Counted from the stretch's first letter, positions 1 through 11,345 are shown. The stretch is 64,000 nt of DNA from Bifidobacterium [indicum] DSM 20214 = LMG 11587 (GCF_000706765.1 NZ_CP006018.1:1178001-1242000), one strand, 5' to 3'. Made by a program: numbers and translations. Notes: a model not told the origin generated them from the sequence alone.

Positions 1-3000
1 GCGATGGCCGAGACTCGTATCAGATAACCGTCGGAGCGGGAATCCCTGGAACTCGGGGTGTTGAGAATCATGTCAATCCGCCCCTCCTCAATCAGCTGGA
101 CGGGGTTTCCTCCCATGCGCCTGACACCATCATCCTCACCGGGGCCGGATGCCTGGTCGGCAGAACCTGCGGTGATCTTGTCCACCACGGCCACATCAAT
201 CCCGTACCTGCGCAGGACGGATGCCGTTCCCTCGGTGGCGCAGATGGTGAAGCCCTGTTCCTGGAGTCGGGCGGCCAGTATGGGCAGCTGGCGCTTGTCC
301 GAGTCATTGACCGAGAGGAAGACCACCCCGGAGGTGGGCAGACCGCCCTCGTAAGCAGCCGACTGGCTCTTGGCGAAGGCGTGGGGGAAGTCCCTGTCGA
401 AGCCCATGACCTCACCGGTGGAACGCATCTCGGGCCCCAGGAGGATGTCAACCGTCCTACCGACCGGTGTCCTGAAGCGCTTGAAGGGCAGGACCGATTC
501 CTTGACCGCCACCGGCTGCCCGACCCGGACCGTACCCCCGTCCTGGATGGGCAGGAGGAGACCGTTGGCCCGCTGCTGAGCTATGGTCTCCCCCACCATG
601 ATCCGGGCCGCCGCCTTGGCCAGGGCGGTGCCAGTGGCCTTGGAGGCGAAGGGGACGGTGCGGGAGGCTCGGGGATTGGCCTCGATGACGTAGAGGGTGT
701 TGGCCATGAAGGCGTACTGCACGTTGATCAGGCCCCGGACCCCACAGCCCTCGGCAATGGCCTTGGTGGCCTGTCGAAGTCGCTCGATCTGGTCGTCGGA
801 GAGGGTGGACGGGGGCAGGGTGCAAGCAGCATCACCGGAATGGACCCCGGCCTCCTCCACGTGTTCCATGATGCCGCCGATATACAGATCGCTACCGTCG
901 TATAAAGCATCGACATCAACCTCGATGGCATCCTGAAGGAACTTGTCGATCAGGAGGGGTGAGGGCAGGCGGCCGGAGACCACCGTATCGGCCTTGGCTT
1001 CCTGTAGGGCCCTGTCAACATATTTCTCCAGCTGGTCATCGTCATAGACGATCTCCATGCCTCTGCCTCCCAGCACATAGGAGGGTCTGACCAGTACCGG
1101 ATATCCGATGCCATGTGCCGCTTCCTGGGCCTCCTCCAGGGAGAGGGCCGTGCCATACCTGGGTGCGTTCAGATGTTCCTTCTTCAGAACCTCGCCGAAG
1201 AGCTCGCGGTTCTCCGCCAGGTCGATCGACTCGGGACTGGTACCCAGGATGGGCACACCAGCAGCCTTCAGCCTGGCCGCCAGGGAGAGCGGGGTCTGGC
1301 CGCCCAGCTGGACGATGACACCCTTGACCGGGCCCATCTTCTTCTCGGCCTGGTATATCTCCAGTACATCCTCGAAGGTCAGGGGCTCGAAGTAGAGCCT
1401 GTCAGACATGTCGTAGTCGGTGGAGACGGTCTCGGGGTTGCAATTGACCATGATGGTGTCATAGTCCTTGCCCAGTTCCTGGACCGCGTGGACGCAGGTG
1501 TAGTCGAATTCGATGCCCTGTCCAATCCTGTTCGGACCGGAACCCAGGATGATGACCGCCTCACGGTCCCTGGGCCTCAGCTCGGACTCATCGGCATAGC
1601 AGGAGTAGTAGTAGGGGGTTGCCGCATCGAACTCGGCCGCGCAGGTGTCGACGGTCTTATAGACCGGGTGGATGCCGAAGGCACCGCGCAACTCGCGGAT
1701 GACGGACTCCCCCTGGTCTCCCAGACCACGCAGATGGGATATCTGCAGGTCGCTCAGCCCTGCCTGCTTGGCCCGGCGCAGGAGATCATCATCGAGGAAC
1801 TCACTGCCACGGATCTCCATGGCGAGCTGATTGATCAGGCTGAACTGCTCCAGGAACCAGCGGTCGATCTTGGTGGCCTCGAATATCTGATCTATGCTGG
1901 CCCCACCCCAGAGCGCCCGCTGGATCTGCAGATAGCGATGCTCCGTGGGAGTGTGCATGAGCTCAAGGAGGCGGTCCACCTCGGTCTGGTCGGGGCGTGG
2001 ACCGTCCCAGTCGAAGGTCATATGCCGCTTGTCGATGGACCGCATGGCCTTACCCAGGGATTCCTGGAAGTTGCCGGCCAGGGCCATGGCCTCGCCCACA
2101 GACTTCATGGAGGTGGTCAGGGTGGTGTCTGCACCGGGGAACTTCTCGAAGGCAAAGCGCGGAATCTTGGTCACCACGTAGTCGATGGTCGGCTCGAAGG
2201 AGGCCGGGGTCGACCTGGTGATGTCGTTCTCGATTTCATCCAGGGTATAGCCCAGGGCCAGCTTGGTCGCAATCTTGGCGATGGGGAACCCGGTCGCCTT
2301 GGAGGCCAGGGCCGAGGACCGCGAAACGCGAGGATTCATCTCGATGACGATGATGCGCCCATTGTCGGGATTGACGGCGAACTGGATGTTGCAGCCACCG
2401 GTATCGACACCCACACCACGGATGATGGCGATGCCGATGTCACGCATCTTCTGATACTCACGGTCCGTCAGGGTGAAAGCAGGAGCCACGGTGATGGAGT
2501 CGCCCGTATGAACACCGACCGGGTCGACGTTCTCGATGGGGCAGACCACGACCACATTGTCATTGCGGTCGCGCATGAGCTCCAGCTCATACTCCTTCCA
2601 CCCCTCGATGCCCTCCTCAAGCAGGACCTCATCGGTGGGCGAATAGTGGATGCCTGCACCGGCAATTCGGTGAAGCTCCTCCTGGTCATGTGCGATGCCG
2701 GATCCCAGACCACCCATGGTGAAGGAGGGACGCACCACCAGGGGGTAGCCGAGTTCATCGGCCACGGCATCAGCCTCATCCAGGGTGTGGATGATTCGGG
2801 ACCTGGCGGACTCGGCACCGGCCTCGTCCACAACCTTCTTGAAGAGCTCCCTGTCTTCTCCCCTGTCGATGGCCTCAAGGGAGGCACCGATCAGCTCAAC
2901 GTCGTACTTCTCCAACACACCGGCCTTGCCCAGGGCTTCAGCAGCGTTCAGGGCCGTCTGCCCGCCCAGCGTGGGCAGGATGGCATCGGGCTTCTCCTTG

Positions 3001-3236
3001 GCGATGATGCGCTCCAGGAAGGGAACGGAGATGGGCTCGATGTAGGTGGCATCGGCCATCTCGGGATCCGTCATGATGGTGGCTGGGTTGGAGTTGACCA
3101 GGATTACCCTGATTCCCTCCTCCCTGAGGACCCGGCAAGCCTGGGTTCCCGAGTAATCGAATTCGGCAGCCTGACCGATGACGATGGGGCCGGAGCCGAT
3201 GACCATGACCGAATGGATGTCCTGCCGCTTAGGCAT
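1..3236 (-). CDS. carB: Carbamoyl-phosphate synthase large subunit (3' end cut off)
   Basis: This is the synthetase subunit of carbamoyl-phosphate synthase. It uses ammonia from CarA, bicarbonate and two ATP to make carbamoyl phosphate for arginine and pyrimidine synthesis. About 1,078 codons are visible and the C-terminal end runs off the left edge. The N-terminus reads [16 protein letters not shown] followed by the usual [14 protein letters not shown] stretch, typical of the first ATP-grasp half. The start codon lies inside the end of carA: the carA stop is at 3229-3231 and the carB ATG at 3234-3236, so the two are probably translationally coupled. The gene is the last visible member of efp-nusB-carA-carB. 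Confidence 0.97.
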   Translation of the reverse strand, partial: MPKRQDIHSVMVIGSGPIVIGQAAEFDYSGTQACRVLREEGIRVILVNSNPATIMTDPEMADATYIEPISVPFLERIIAKEKPDAILPTLGGQTALNAAEALGKAGVLEKYDVELIGASLEAIDRGEDRELFKKVVDEAGAESARSRIIHTLDEADAVADELGYPLVVRPSFTMGGLGSGIAHDQEELHRIAGAGIHYSPTDEVLLEEGIEGWKEYELELMRDRNDNVVVVCPIENVDPVGVHTGDSITVAPAFTLTDREYQKMRDIGIAIIRGVGVDTGGCNIQFAVNPDNGRIIVIEMNPRVSRSSALASKATGFPIAKIATKLALGYTLDEIENDITRSTPASFEPTIDYVVTKIPRFAFEKFPGADTTLTTSMKSVGEAMALAGNFQESLGKAMRSIDKRHMTFDWDGPRPDQTEVDRLLELMHTPTEHRYLQIQRALWGGASIDQIFEATKIDRWFLEQFSLINQLAMEIRGSEFLDDDLLRRAKQAGLSDLQISHLRGLGDQGESVIRELRGAFGIHPVYKTVDTCAAEFDAATPYYYSCYADESELRPRDREAVIILGSGPNRIGQGIEFDYTCVHAVQELGKDYDTIMVNCNPETVSTDYDMSDRLYFEPLTFEDVLEIYQAEKKMGPVKGVIVQLGGQTPLSLAARLKAAGVPILGTSPESIDLAENRELFGEVLKKEHLNAPRYGTALSLEEAQEAAHGIGYPVLVRPSYVLGGRGMEIVYDDDQLEKYVDRALQEAKADTVVSGRLPSPLLIDKFLQDAIEVDVDALYDGSDLYIGGIMEHVEEAGVHSGDAACTLPPSTLSDDQIERLRQATKAIAEGCGVRGLINVQYAFMANTLYVIEANPRASRTVPFASKATGTALAKAAARIMVGETIAQQRANGLLLPIQDGGTVRVGQPVAVKESVLPFKRFRTPVGRTVDILLGPEMRSTGEVMGFDRDFPHAFAKSQSAAYEGGLPTSGVVFLSVNDSDKRQLPILAARLQEQGFTICATEGTASVLRRYGIDVAVVDKITAGSADQASGPGEDDGVRRMGGNPVQLIEEGRIDMILNTPSSRDSRSDGYLIRVSAI

Positions 3237-4459
3237 GTGCCTTCCCTCCCTTGGCGTTCCGCATCAGATCGACAAACCGGTCGAACAGGTAGGAGGCATC
3301 GTGCGGCCCGGCCGCCGCCTCCGGATGGTATTGGACCGAGAAGGCCGGAATGTCAAGGCACTCCAAGTCCTTCCACCACATCATCGTTCAGGTCGATGTG
3401 CGAGACGCGGACGCGACCATAACGACCGTCTCCGTAAGGGGCCGGAACCGGCTCGCCCTTGGGGGCGTCCACGGCGAATCCGTGATTGTGGGCGGTTATC
3501 TCCACCTTGCCGGTCGTCAGGTCCATGACCGGCTGGTTGATGCCACGATGACCGAATTTGAGCTTGTAGGTATCGAATCCCAGAGCACGCCCCAGGAGCT
3601 GATTGCCGAGGCAGATCCCGAAGAAGGGCAGCCCGGCATCCAGGACCTGTCTGAGGAGCGACACCTCTTCGTTTGCGGTCGAAGGGTCGCCTGGACCGTT
3701 GGAGAAGAAGACCCCGTCAGGCCCCAGGGCCCGTATCTCCTCGATGGTGGCATCTACGGGAAGCACGTGGACCCTGCACCCACGCTCAGCCAGCCGGTAA
3801 GGTGTCATGGACTTGATTCCCAAATCCACCGCCGCCACCGTGCAGACGGGCTCTTTCCCCTCATGGTCTCCGACCGGTTCGACGATATAGGATCCATCCG
3901 TGCTGACCTCGCCGGTCAGGTGGGATCCACTCATCTGGGGGGCCGAACGGACCTCATCGAGGAGTTCCTGCATGGTTCTGGGCATGCCGCCATCGTTGAG
4001 CATGATGTCCGGGCCTGAAAAAATGCCGGCTCGCATAACACCTGCAGAACGCAAGTGCCGCACGAGCCGGCGAGTGTCTATGTGACTGATACCGACGATG
4101 CCCTGATCGACCAGTTGGTCATGGAGACTGCCCCGGGCCCGCCAGTTGCTGACGTTGGGGCTGGGTTCCCGGACCGCGTATCCAGCCACCCAGATCCTGT
4201 CCGACTCCCCGTCCTGGTCGTTGACACCGGTATTGCCGATGTGGGGGAAGGTCTGTACGACGATCTGCCGAGCATAGCTGGGATCCGTCAGGGTTTCCTG
4301 ATACCCCGTCATCCCGGTCGAGAAAACAATTTCACCTATGGTAGTGCCCACCGCTCCGAAGCTTCTCCCCAGGTACACTTCCCCATCCTCAAGGATGAGC
4401 AAGGCCCGATTGGAAAAACGGCTATCGGAGGTGATGGCGTTGGTGTCCTTCAGGTTCAC
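3229..4459 (-). CDS. carA: Carbamoyl-phosphate synthase small subunit, with apparent frameshift
   Basis: This is the glutamine amidotransferase subunit that feeds ammonia to CarB. The class I nucleophile motif FFGICLGNQ is present. The main reading frame stops at 3353, right after [10 protein letters not shown]. If one G is removed near 3362-3366, reading continues as [19 protein letters not shown] and ends NAKGGKAHA at 3229, overlapping carB. The catalytic His-Glu pair (YHPE) lies in that second part, so the strict reading gives an enzyme lacking it. I chose the GTG at 4459 because AAGGGGG sits just upstream; the frame stays open to 4543. The indel is either a real lesion or a sequencing error. 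Confidence 0.9.
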
Positions 4460-4629
4460 CGAACCCCCTTGATTACCGTGGATATTCGAAACCACACTAG
4501 TCAGACCCGTGGATAACAACCACGCATCCGAACCGCGCAGCACGGTTCCTTTTCACTTCTGCATCCGCTGCGGTTCCTCACGGTCCGATGGGCCGAAACG
4601 GACGACGGCAGAGAGGTCATACAAACAGG

Positions 4630-4672
4630 AACGTGCGGTGGCCCGGCTGTATCCGCCAGGCCACCGCACGTT
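4630..4672 (-). terminator. 14-bp perfect hairpin after nusB
   Basis: Bases 4630-4643 and 4659-4672 form a perfect 14-bp inverted repeat around a 15-base loop. On the minus strand it follows the nusB stop and is followed by CCTGTTTGT, which is only modestly T-rich. It probably ends or attenuates transcription between nusB and carA. Confidence 0.6.
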
Positions 4673-4705
4673 CAGTATCGGCGAGCCATGTCACATCACG
4701 ATGGT

Positions 4706-5401
4706 CTATTGGTCGGAAGACTCACCATATAGTTCTTCCGGCATGGTCAAAGTCAGATCGGCAAGGGAAACTTCCTCACCCTGAAGACCATTGTTCTCGT
4801 CCTCGTTCGTCGTAACATCTGGATCGAAGCCATCACCCTTACCCGCCGAACCATCAATCTGATGTTCGGACTCATGGGTGTCTTCGGCATCTATCCCGGA
4901 GATTTCCTGTTCTGCCTTGTCGGCCTCGGCAAGTGCCAGGTCGGCAATCCTGGAAGCCTCCTGACGACGGACCGTCTCGGCTTCCTCATGCTCGGATTCC
5001 TCATCCTTTTCCTGCTGAACCGCGCTGAGCAGGCCATGTATGAAGGATGGGGCATCAGAGTCCGACAGACTCTTCGCCAGGGAAAGCGCCTCGTCTATCG
5101 CCACCTTGTCGGGCACCTCAGGGTTGTAGAGCATCTCCCAGGCCGCGATACGCAGGAGATTCCTGTCGATGACATGCATCCGGCCCAGGGGCCACCTGGT
5201 CGAGTGGCGATCGAGGGTGGCGTCGATACTCCTCTTGTGCTCGGCAACGCCGCGGACAATCTGGATGGCGTAGTCGGGCAGGGGTGTCTGGGCCCCTGGA
5301 TGGGCTATGCGCTCATCGAGCAGGGACAGGATGTCCTGTCCCTTCTCATCCGCTTCGTACAGGGTGTTCAGCGCCCGCTTACGGGCTGTGGAACGTGCCA
5401 T
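4706..5401 (-). CDS. nusB: Transcription antitermination factor NusB with acidic tail
   Basis: NusB binds boxA RNA with S10 (NusE) and supports antitermination of rRNA operons. The N-terminal 130 or so residues are typical: MARSTARKRALNTLYEAD at the start, then HVIDRNLLRIAAWEML and KVAIDEALSLAK. At 231 residues it is much longer than the usual 130-160. The extra C-terminal part, about 90 residues, is rich in Glu and Asp and looks disordered. The gene starts 13 bp downstream of the efp stop, so the two are probably cotranscribed. Confidence 0.93.
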   Translation of the reverse strand: MARSTARKRALNTLYEADEKGQDILSLLDERIAHPGAQTPLPDYAIQIVRGVAEHKRSIDATLDRHSTRWPLGRMHVIDRNLLRIAAWEMLYNPEVPDKVAIDEALSLAKSLSDSDAPSFIHGLLSAVQQEKDEESEHEEAETVRRQEASRIADLALAEADKAEQEISGIDAEDTHESEHQIDGSAGKGDGFDPDVTTNEDENNGLQGEEVSLADLTLTMPEELYGESSDQ

Positions 5402-5414
5402 CTATTCGTACGGC

Positions 5415-5978
5415 TCAGTTCTCGCGGCCCAGGTAGGAACCGTCGCGGGTATCCACCTTGACCTTCTCACCCTGCCCGACGAAGAGGGGAACCTGGATTT
5501 CGGCTCCGGTCTCGACCGTGGCGGGCTTGGTACCGGCATTGGAGCGGTTGCCCTGCACACCGGGCTCCGTCTCGGTCACGGTCAGGACCACGGAGGCCGG
5601 CAATTCCACGGAAAGGGGGTTCCCGTCATGGAAGCTGATGATGCAGTCCGTGCCCTCAAGCAGGTAGTTCTCCTGGTCCCCGACCAGGCTGGCGGGGATG
5701 TTGACCTGATCGTAGGTGTTCATATCCATGAAGACGAAAGCGTCTCCATCACGGTAGGAGAACTGCATGGTCCTGTTGTCCACCGTCTCGAATTCCATCT
5801 TCATACCGGCATTGAAGGTACGGTCGACGATCTTGCCCGAAAGAACATCCTTGATGGTCGTGCGGACGAAGGCCGGCCCCTTGCCGGGCTTGACATGCTG
5901 GAACTTGATGACGGTCCAGAGCTTGCCGTCCAGGTTGATGACCGATCCGTTCTTGATGTCGTTTGAAGTCTGTGCCAC
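5415..5978 (-). CDS. efp: Translation elongation factor P
   Basis: EF-P rescues ribosomes stalled on polyproline stretches. The predicted product is 187 residues, the normal family length. It has the tip loop [13 protein letters not shown] near residue 30 and the C-terminal OB domain ending GSYLGREN. An in-frame extension to 6185 exists, but the GTG at 5978 matches family length and is preceded by AGGTGG at good spacing. It is the first gene of efp-nusB-carA-carB. The 206 bp upstream hold the promoter but I could not pick clear boxes. Confidence 0.95.
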   Translation of the reverse strand: MAQTSNDIKNGSVINLDGKLWTVIKFQHVKPGKGPAFVRTTIKDVLSGKIVDRTFNAGMKMEFETVDNRTMQFSYRDGDAFVFMDMNTYDQVNIPASLVGDQENYLLEGTDCIISFHDGNPLSVELPASVVLTVTETEPGVQGNRSNAGTKPATVETGAEIQVPLFVGQGEKVKVDTRDGSYLGREN

Positions 5979-6184
5979 CTTGATACCACCTATCTCATGA
6001 ATGACTGGGGCGGGAATCCGCAAGGGCCGACGCTCGGCCCGTTCCTCCAGCTCCCAAACGGCCCTCCCATGGGGATGACCTGCTCGCGTTGAATCCTCGC
6101 CTATTATGCCACGGTGCATGAACACACGAACCTTCGGGGCAATCTCCCCTATCGGCAGTCCTGTACGACCGGCCAAGCAAGGCA

Positions 6185-6218
6185 AAGGGTCCGGAACGCC
6201 GAAGCGCGCCGGACCCTT
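6185..6218 (-). terminator. Hairpin after tuf
   Basis: AAGGGTCCGG (6185-6194) and CCGGACCCTT (6209-6218) form a perfect 10-bp stem with a 14-base loop. It lies between the tuf stop and efp and most likely ends str-operon transcription. Confidence 0.7.
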
Positions 6219-6257
6219 CAGTTTCGGATGGGAATCAATCCCGCCCGAGTACAGCTA

Positions 6258-7457
6258 CTAGTCGATGATCTTGGTCACTCGACCTGAACCAACGGTGTGG
6301 CCGCCTTCACGAACAGCGAAGGTCAGACCCTCCTCCATGGCGACGGGCTGAATCAGCTCGACGGTGAAGGTGGCGTGATCGCCGGGCTGGACCATCTCGA
6401 CACCATCGGGCAGGGTGATGACACCCGTCACGTCGGTGGTGCGGAAGTAGAACTGAGGACGGTAGTTGGAGAAGAACGGCGAGTGGCGTCCACCCTCGTC
6501 CTTGGTCAGCACGTAGACCTCGCCCTCGAACTTGTGGTGAGGGGTCACGCTGCCGGGGGCGGCCAGAACCTGACCACGCTCGACGTCCTCGCGACCGATG
6601 CCGCGCAGGAGCAGACCGGTGTTGTCGCCAGCCTCGGCCTCATCCATCTGCTTGTGGAAGGTCTCGATGGAGGTGACGGTGGTGGACTGGGTGTCGCGGA
6701 TGCCTACGATCTCCACGGTGGAGTTCACGGGCAGCTTGCCGCGCTCGACACGACCGGTCACCACGGTGCCGCGGCCGGAGATGGTGAAGACATCCTCGAC
6801 GGGCATCAGGAAGGGCTTGTCCAGGTCGTGGACAGGGGTGGGGATGTAGTCGTCGACGGCATCCATCAGATCCTTGACGGTCTGAACCCACTTGTCGTGA
6901 TCGGGAGCATCATCGTGCAGAGCGCCGTAGGCGGAGGTGCGGATGACGGGGCAATCACGATCGAAGCCGTTCTCGTCGAGCAGGTCGCGGACCTCTTCCT
7001 CGACCAGCTCGATCAGCTCGTCGTCCTCGACCATGTCGCACTTGTTCAGTGCAACCAGGATCTTCGGCACGCCGACCTGGCGGGCCAGCAGAACGTGCTC
7101 ACGGGTCTGTGCCATGGGGCCGTCGGTGGCGGCGACCACGAGGATGGCGCCATCCATCTGGGCGGCACCGGTGATCATGTTCTTGACGAAGTCAGCGTGG
7201 CCGGGGCAGTCGACGTGGGCATAGTGACGCTTCTCGGTCTGGTACTCGATGTGCGCAATGTTGATGGTGATGCCGCGCTCCTTCTCCTCCGGAGCAGCAT
7301 CGATTGCGGCGAAATCGTACTCGGGGTTCACATCAGGGAACTCCTCGTGCAGCACCTTGGAGATGGCCGCGGTCAGGGTGGTCTTACCGTGATCGACGTG
7401 GCCGATGGTGCCGATGTTAACGTGCGGCTTAGTCCGCTCGTACTTTTCCTTTGCCAT
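6258..7457 (-). CDS. tuf: Elongation factor Tu
   Basis: EF-Tu is the GTPase that delivers aminoacyl-tRNA to the ribosome. The product is 399 residues with the P-loop GHVDHGKTT near residue 20, [12 protein letters not shown] (G3) and NKCDM (G4). It ends [10 protein letters not shown]. The ATG at 7457 is chosen because [12 protein letters not shown] is the standard N-terminus and CAGGAGGACA precedes it. The frame stays open further upstream to 7502 without homology. It has its own candidate promoter in the gap after fusA. Confidence 0.98.
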   Translation of the reverse strand: MAKEKYERTKPHVNIGTIGHVDHGKTTLTAAISKVLHEEFPDVNPEYDFAAIDAAPEEKERGITINIAHIEYQTEKRHYAHVDCPGHADFVKNMITGAAQMDGAILVVAATDGPMAQTREHVLLARQVGVPKILVALNKCDMVEDDELIELVEEEVRDLLDENGFDRDCPVIRTSAYGALHDDAPDHDKWVQTVKDLMDAVDDYIPTPVHDLDKPFLMPVEDVFTISGRGTVVTGRVERGKLPVNSTVEIVGIRDTQSTTVTSIETFHKQMDEAEAGDNTGLLLRGIGREDVERGQVLAAPGSVTPHHKFEGEVYVLTKDEGGRHSPFFSNYRPQFYFRTTDVTGVITLPDGVEMVQPGDHATFTVELIQPVAMEEGLTFAVREGGHTVGSGRVTKIID

Positions 7458-7520
7458 TGTGTTTGTCCTCCTGGACGTTCGTAGTTTGCCTGCACGAACC
7501 ACGCACAGAGCACTCGCTAC

Positions 7521-7549
7521 ATATTACTGGGTAATTGGGTTCTTTGCCA
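7521..7549 (-). promoter_or_regulatory. Candidate tuf promoter
   Basis: On the minus strand TGGCAA (7549-7544) is followed after 17 bp by TAATAT (7526-7521), about 65 bp ahead of the tuf ATG. The -10 is good, the -35 only fair. It would let tuf be transcribed apart from the rest of the str operon. Confidence 0.5.
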
Positions 7550-7563
7550 GTTATGCCCTCCGC

Positions 7564-7597
7564 CCAGTCAGCGCTACAAGAGTGTAGCGCTGACTGG
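7564..7597 (-). terminator. 15-bp perfect hairpin between fusA and tuf
   Basis: Bases 7564-7578 and 7583-7597 are perfect reverse complements around a four-base loop. There is no T-tract on either side, so it may work as an attenuator, RNA-stability element or processing site rather than a classic terminator. Confidence 0.55.
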
Positions 7598-7620
7598 TGA
7601 CAGAAAACGCCTGACGGTGC

Positions 7621-7641
7621 GGTCCGCCGTGTCGGCGGACC
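7621..7641 (-). terminator. 8-bp hairpin just after fusA stop
   Basis: GGTCCGCC (7621-7628) pairs with GGCGGACC (7634-7641) across GTGTC, eight bases beyond the fusA stop. It stands upstream of the longer hairpin at 7564-7597, giving tandem hairpins between fusA and tuf. Confidence 0.45.
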
Positions 7642-7648
7642 TGACGAA

Positions 7649-9775
7649 TCACTCGCCGCGCTGGGCCTTGATGATCTCGTCGCTGACGGCCTTGGGGACC
7701 TCAGCATAGGAGTCCATCTGCATGGTGAACATGGCGCGTCCCTGGGTCTTGGACCTGAGATCGCCGATGTACCCGAACATCTCCGACAGGGGCACCTTGG
7801 CGTCGATGACCTTGACGCCGGTGGCGTCGGTCATGGACTGGATGGAGCCACGGCGGGAGTTGATGTCGCCCATGACGTCGCCCATGTACTCCTCGGGAGT
7901 ACGGACCTCGACAGCCATGATGGGTTCGAGGATCACGGGCTTGGCCTTGGGAGCGGCCTCCTTGAAGCACATGGATCCGGCGATCTTGAAGGCCATCTCC
8001 GAGGAGTCGACCTCGTGGATCTGACCATCGGTCAGGGTCGCCTTGACGCCCACAACCGGGAAGCCTGCCAGAACGCCCGACTCCATGGCCTCCTGCACGC
8101 CAGCATCGACCGAGGGGATGAACTCCTTGGTGATGTGGCCGCCGGTGACCTTGTTGTCGAAGACGTAGGTCTCGCCCTCGGTGGTGTCCAGGGGCTCGAA
8201 GTTCATGAGCACCTTTGCGAACTGACCGGAACCACCGGTCTGCTTCTTGTGGGTGTACTCCTGGTTCATGACGGGCTTGCGGATGGTCTCACGGTAGGCG
8301 ACCTGGGGCTTGCCCACGTTGCACTCCACATGGAACTCACGACGCATGCGGTCAACCAGGATGTCGAGCTGGAGCTCGCCCATGCCGGAAATCAGGGTCT
8401 GGCCCGACTCCTCATCGGTCTTCACCTGGAAGGTGGGATCCTCCTCGGAGAGCTTCTGGAGGGCGACGCCCATCTTCTCCTGGTCGGCCTTGGTCTTGGG
8501 CTCCACGGCCACCTCGATCACGGGATCGGGGAAGGTCATGGACTCCAGCACCACCGGCTCCTTCTCGTCGCACAGGGTGTCACCGGTGGTGACGCTCTTG
8601 AGACCGACGAAGGCGTAGATGTTGCCGGCGATGGCTTCGTCGACCGGATTCTCCTTGTTGGAGTGCATCTGGAAGAGCTTGCCGACGCGTTCCTTCTTGC
8701 CCTTGGTGGAATCCAGGATGGTGTCACCCTGGGCGATCCTGCCGGAGTAGACCCGGACATAGATCAGCTTGCCGTAGAAGGGGTGGGTCGCAACCTTGAA
8801 GGCCAGAGCCGAGAAGGGCTCGTTCACGCTGGGCTTGCGGTCCATCTCAACAGACTCGTCGCCAACCTTGTAGCCCTTGATGGCGGGAATGTCCTCGGGG
8901 CTGGGCAGGAAGTCGACAACGGCATCCAGCATGGGCTGCACACCCTTGTCCTTGAAGGCGGAGCCGCAGAAGACCGGGAAGGCGGTCTGGTCGATCGTCA
9001 TCTTACGAACGGCCTTGCGAATCTCCTCCTCGGAGATCTCTTCGCCACCCAGGTACTTCTCCAGGAGCGCCTCGTCGGACTCGGCGACGGCCTCAATGAG
9101 CTCGGTCCGGTACTGCTCGGCCTTGTCCTTGAGATCGTCGGGGATGTCGATGGTGTCGTACTTGGCACCCAGATCGGCCTCGTCCTTCCAGTAGTAGGCG
9201 ACCATGCGAATCAGGTCGACCACGCCGTGGAAATCGTTTTCGGCACCGATCGGGAGCTGCATGACGAGGGGCTTGACACCCAGCTTGTCCTTGATGGTGT
9301 CGACCGAGTAGTAGAAGTCGGCACCCAGCTTGTCCATCTTGTTGATGAAGCAGATGCGGGGCACGCCGTACTTGTCGGCCTGACGCCAGACCGTCTCGGA
9401 CTGGGGCTCGACGCCCTCCTTGCCATCGAAGACGGCGACGGCACCATCGAGGACGCGCAGGGAGCGCTCCACCTCGGCCGTGAAGTCCACGTGGCCGGGG
9501 GTATCGATGATGTTGATCTGGAAGGTGTCCTTGGTGTCGTGCGACTGGCGGTTCCAGAAGGCCGTGATGGCGGCGGAGGTGATCGTGATGCCACGTTCCT
9601 TCTCCTGGTCCATCCAGTCCATGGTGGAGGCGCCGTCGTGGGTCTCACCGATCTTGTAGTTGACGCCGGTGTAGTAGAGGATGCGCTCCGTCGTCGTTGT
9701 CTTGCCGGCATCGATGTGGGCCATGATGCCGATGTTGCGGACCTTGGTCAGGTCCGTGAGCACGTCTTGTGCCAT
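7649..9775 (-). CDS. fusA: Elongation factor G
   Basis: EF-G is the translocation GTPase. The product has 708 residues, normal for the family. It carries the P-loop [10 protein letters not shown] near residue 20, DTPGHVDFT, and [10 protein letters not shown]. The C-terminal domains IV and V run to IIKAQRGE. It lies 26 bp downstream of rpsG in the str operon, and the start [16 protein letters not shown] matches the family. Confidence 0.98.
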   Translation of the reverse strand: MAQDVLTDLTKVRNIGIMAHIDAGKTTTTERILYYTGVNYKIGETHDGASTMDWMDQEKERGITITSAAITAFWNRQSHDTKDTFQINIIDTPGHVDFTAEVERSLRVLDGAVAVFDGKEGVEPQSETVWRQADKYGVPRICFINKMDKLGADFYYSVDTIKDKLGVKPLVMQLPIGAENDFHGVVDLIRMVAYYWKDEADLGAKYDTIDIPDDLKDKAEQYRTELIEAVAESDEALLEKYLGGEEISEEEIRKAVRKMTIDQTAFPVFCGSAFKDKGVQPMLDAVVDFLPSPEDIPAIKGYKVGDESVEMDRKPSVNEPFSALAFKVATHPFYGKLIYVRVYSGRIAQGDTILDSTKGKKERVGKLFQMHSNKENPVDEAIAGNIYAFVGLKSVTTGDTLCDEKEPVVLESMTFPDPVIEVAVEPKTKADQEKMGVALQKLSEEDPTFQVKTDEESGQTLISGMGELQLDILVDRMRREFHVECNVGKPQVAYRETIRKPVMNQEYTHKKQTGGSGQFAKVLMNFEPLDTTEGETYVFDNKVTGGHITKEFIPSVDAGVQEAMESGVLAGFPVVGVKATLTDGQIHEVDSSEMAFKIAGSMCFKEAAPKAKPVILEPIMAVEVRTPEEYMGDVMGDINSRRGSIQSMTDATGVKVIDAKVPLSEMFGYIGDLRSKTQGRAMFTMQMDSYAEVPKAVSDEIIKAQRGE

Positions 9776-9801
9776 AATCCTGTGTTCTCGCTCTCTTCTG
9801 A

Positions 9802-10272
9802 TTACCAGCGATAGTGGGCGAAGGCCTTGTTGGCCTCGGCCATCTTGTGGGTGTCCTCGCGACGCTTGACCGCTGCGCCCAGACCGTTGGAAGCATCGAG
9901 AATCTCGTTGGCAAGACGCTCGGACATGGTCTTCTCACGACGGGCCCGGCTGTAATCGGTCAGCCAGCGCAGGGAGAGCGTGTTCGCACGGTTGGGCTTG
10001 ACCTCAACGGGGACCTGGTAGGTGGCGCCACCGACACGACGGCTACGAACCTCCAGGCTGGGACGGATGTTGTCCAGGGCGCGCTTGAGCACCGCCACAG
10101 GCTCCTGGTCGGTCTTTTCCTTGACCTGCTCCAGCGCCGTGTAGACGATGTCCTCGGCGATGGACTTCTTGCCGTCAAGCAGAATCTTGTTGATCAGCTG
10201 GGCCACCACGGTCGAACCGTAGATGGGATCGGGCAGGAGCTGATGCTTTTTGGCTGGTCCTTTACGTGACAT
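9802..10272 (-). CDS. rpsG: 30S ribosomal protein S7
   Basis: S7 nucleates the head of the small subunit. The 156-residue product starts [19 protein letters not shown] and ends [13 protein letters not shown], both characteristic. It starts just after the rpsL stop and precedes fusA, the standard str-operon order. Confidence 0.98.
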   Translation of the reverse strand: MSRKGPAKKHQLLPDPIYGSTVVAQLINKILLDGKKSIAEDIVYTALEQVKEKTDQEPVAVLKRALDNIRPSLEVRSRRVGGATYQVPVEVKPNRANTLSLRWLTDYSRARREKTMSERLANEILDASNGLGAAVKRREDTHKMAEANKAFAHYRW

Positions 10273-10275
10273 GGT

Positions 10276-10647
10276 TTACTTGGCCTTCTTTGCTCCGTAC
10301 AGGGAACGTCCCTGCTTGCGATCCTTGACTCCCTGGGTATCCAGCGCACCGCGCACGATGTGGTAGCGCACGCCGGGCAGATCCTTCACACGACCGCCGC
10401 GCACCAGCACGATGGAGTGCTCCTGAAGGTTGTGACCCTCACCAGGAATGTAGGCGCTGACCTCAACACCAGAGCTCAGGCGGACACGGGCCACCTTACG
10501 CAGTGCCGAATTCGGCTTCTTGGGGGTGGTGGTGTACACACGGGTGCAGACGCCACGACGCAGCGGGCTGCCCTTCAGTGCCAAGGTCTTCGACTTGCGA
10601 GGCTTGGCCTTCCGTCCTTTGCGGACGAGCTGTTCAATTGTTGGCAA
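10276..10647 (-). CDS. rpsL: 30S ribosomal protein S12
   Basis: S12 shapes decoding accuracy at the A site. The 123-residue product starts [15 protein letters not shown] and includes [13 protein letters not shown], with Lys in the region where streptomycin-resistance substitutions occur, so the sequence looks wild type there. It is the first gene of the str operon. Confidence 0.98.
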   Translation of the reverse strand: MPTIEQLVRKGRKAKPRKSKTLALKGSPLRRGVCTRVYTTTPKKPNSALRKVARVRLSSGVEVSAYIPGEGHNLQEHSIVLVRGGRVKDLPGVRYHIVRGALDTQGVKDRKQGRSLYGAKKAK

Positions 10648-10991
10648 CTGATTCTCTCCGATTCAGTAGGTGTCACTCTTGTTCGTTCCTCTGTGAGGCC
10701 GCCGCACTGCAGCCACAGTCACCCGAACAGACGGGAGAAATCAGCCACTGTCCACCGGCCCGATGGCCCCTTGCCCTCCTGCAGGACATTACTGCCTGCA
10801 ATCCACGGACTTGGGGATATCCCGGCCCACACACCTGTGACATAAGGCATGCTGCCGGCACACACAAGTTATCAGTATACCATCACGTGGGACAATCCCG
10901 CTCCCCTTGTCCCCGGCCGGTTTACGCGGCTGTCTCTTGAATCGGCATGGTATCGGTCAAACATACAGGACGACCTAGGTAACCCTTTGTC
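10648..10991. other. Gene-free stretch upstream of rpsL, candidate promoter
   Basis: These 344 bp separate rpsL from a DUF488 gene. I see no coding sequence. On the minus strand TATACT lies at 10879-10874 without a good -35; TTGTCC (10895-10890) is 17 bp ahead of ATAACT (10872-10867). Either could serve the str operon. Confidence 0.35.
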
Positions 10992-11345
10992 CTATAGAAT
11001 CCCGGTGAGATAGTCACGCAGAACCAAAGCATGGTTGACCAGAGGGTCTTTGGCGGCATAAATCAGTGAAGTACGGTCATTCCCTCTGACAATGGCCAGA
11101 AGGTCGGCAACTGCCGGATTCCCATCCAACTCGGAACGGTATCGGTCGGCGAACTCCCGGAATCGCTTCGGATCATGCTTCCACCATGTGCGCAGGCCAG
11201 GGCTCGGTGCCACATCCTTGAGCCAGCCGTCCAGGGCCGCGGCTTCTTTGCTGACCCCTCGCGGCCAGAGACGGTCCACCAGAATCCTGACCCCATCCTC
11301 CTTGTCCGCATCCTCGTAGACCCGCTTGATTCTTACCTCGCCCAT
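10992..11345 (-). CDS. DUF488 family protein
   Basis: A 117-residue protein of the DUF488 family, whose members are small cytosolic proteins of unknown function. Diagnostic stretches are IKRVYEDADKEDGVRILVDRLWPRG near the start (shortened here to RVYEDADKEDG and VDRLWPRG), the WKHDPKRF motif near residue 60 and TSLIYAAKD near residue 90. The ATG at 11345 gives MGEVRIKRVYE, the usual N-terminus; the frame is open upstream to 11501 but without homology. It is transcribed away from the YwiC-like gene, with which it shares a short divergent region. Confidence 0.85.
   Translation of the reverse strand: MGEVRIKRVYEDADKEDGVRILVDRLWPRGVSKEAAALDGWLKDVAPSPGLRTWWKHDPKRFREFADRYRSELDGNPAVADLLAIVRGNDRTSLIYAAKDPLVNHALVLRDYLTGIL

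Noticed and set aside
1113-3422. A 769-codon open frame on the plus strand opposite carB
   Set aside because: It is the mirror of carB codon bias in GC-rich DNA, and has no recognisable domain.
8015-9814. Long plus-strand frame opposite fusA, and a similar one opposite tuf (6297-7484)
   Set aside because: Repetitive Leu/Gly/Val/Asp composition with no domains; antisense of highly expressed genes.
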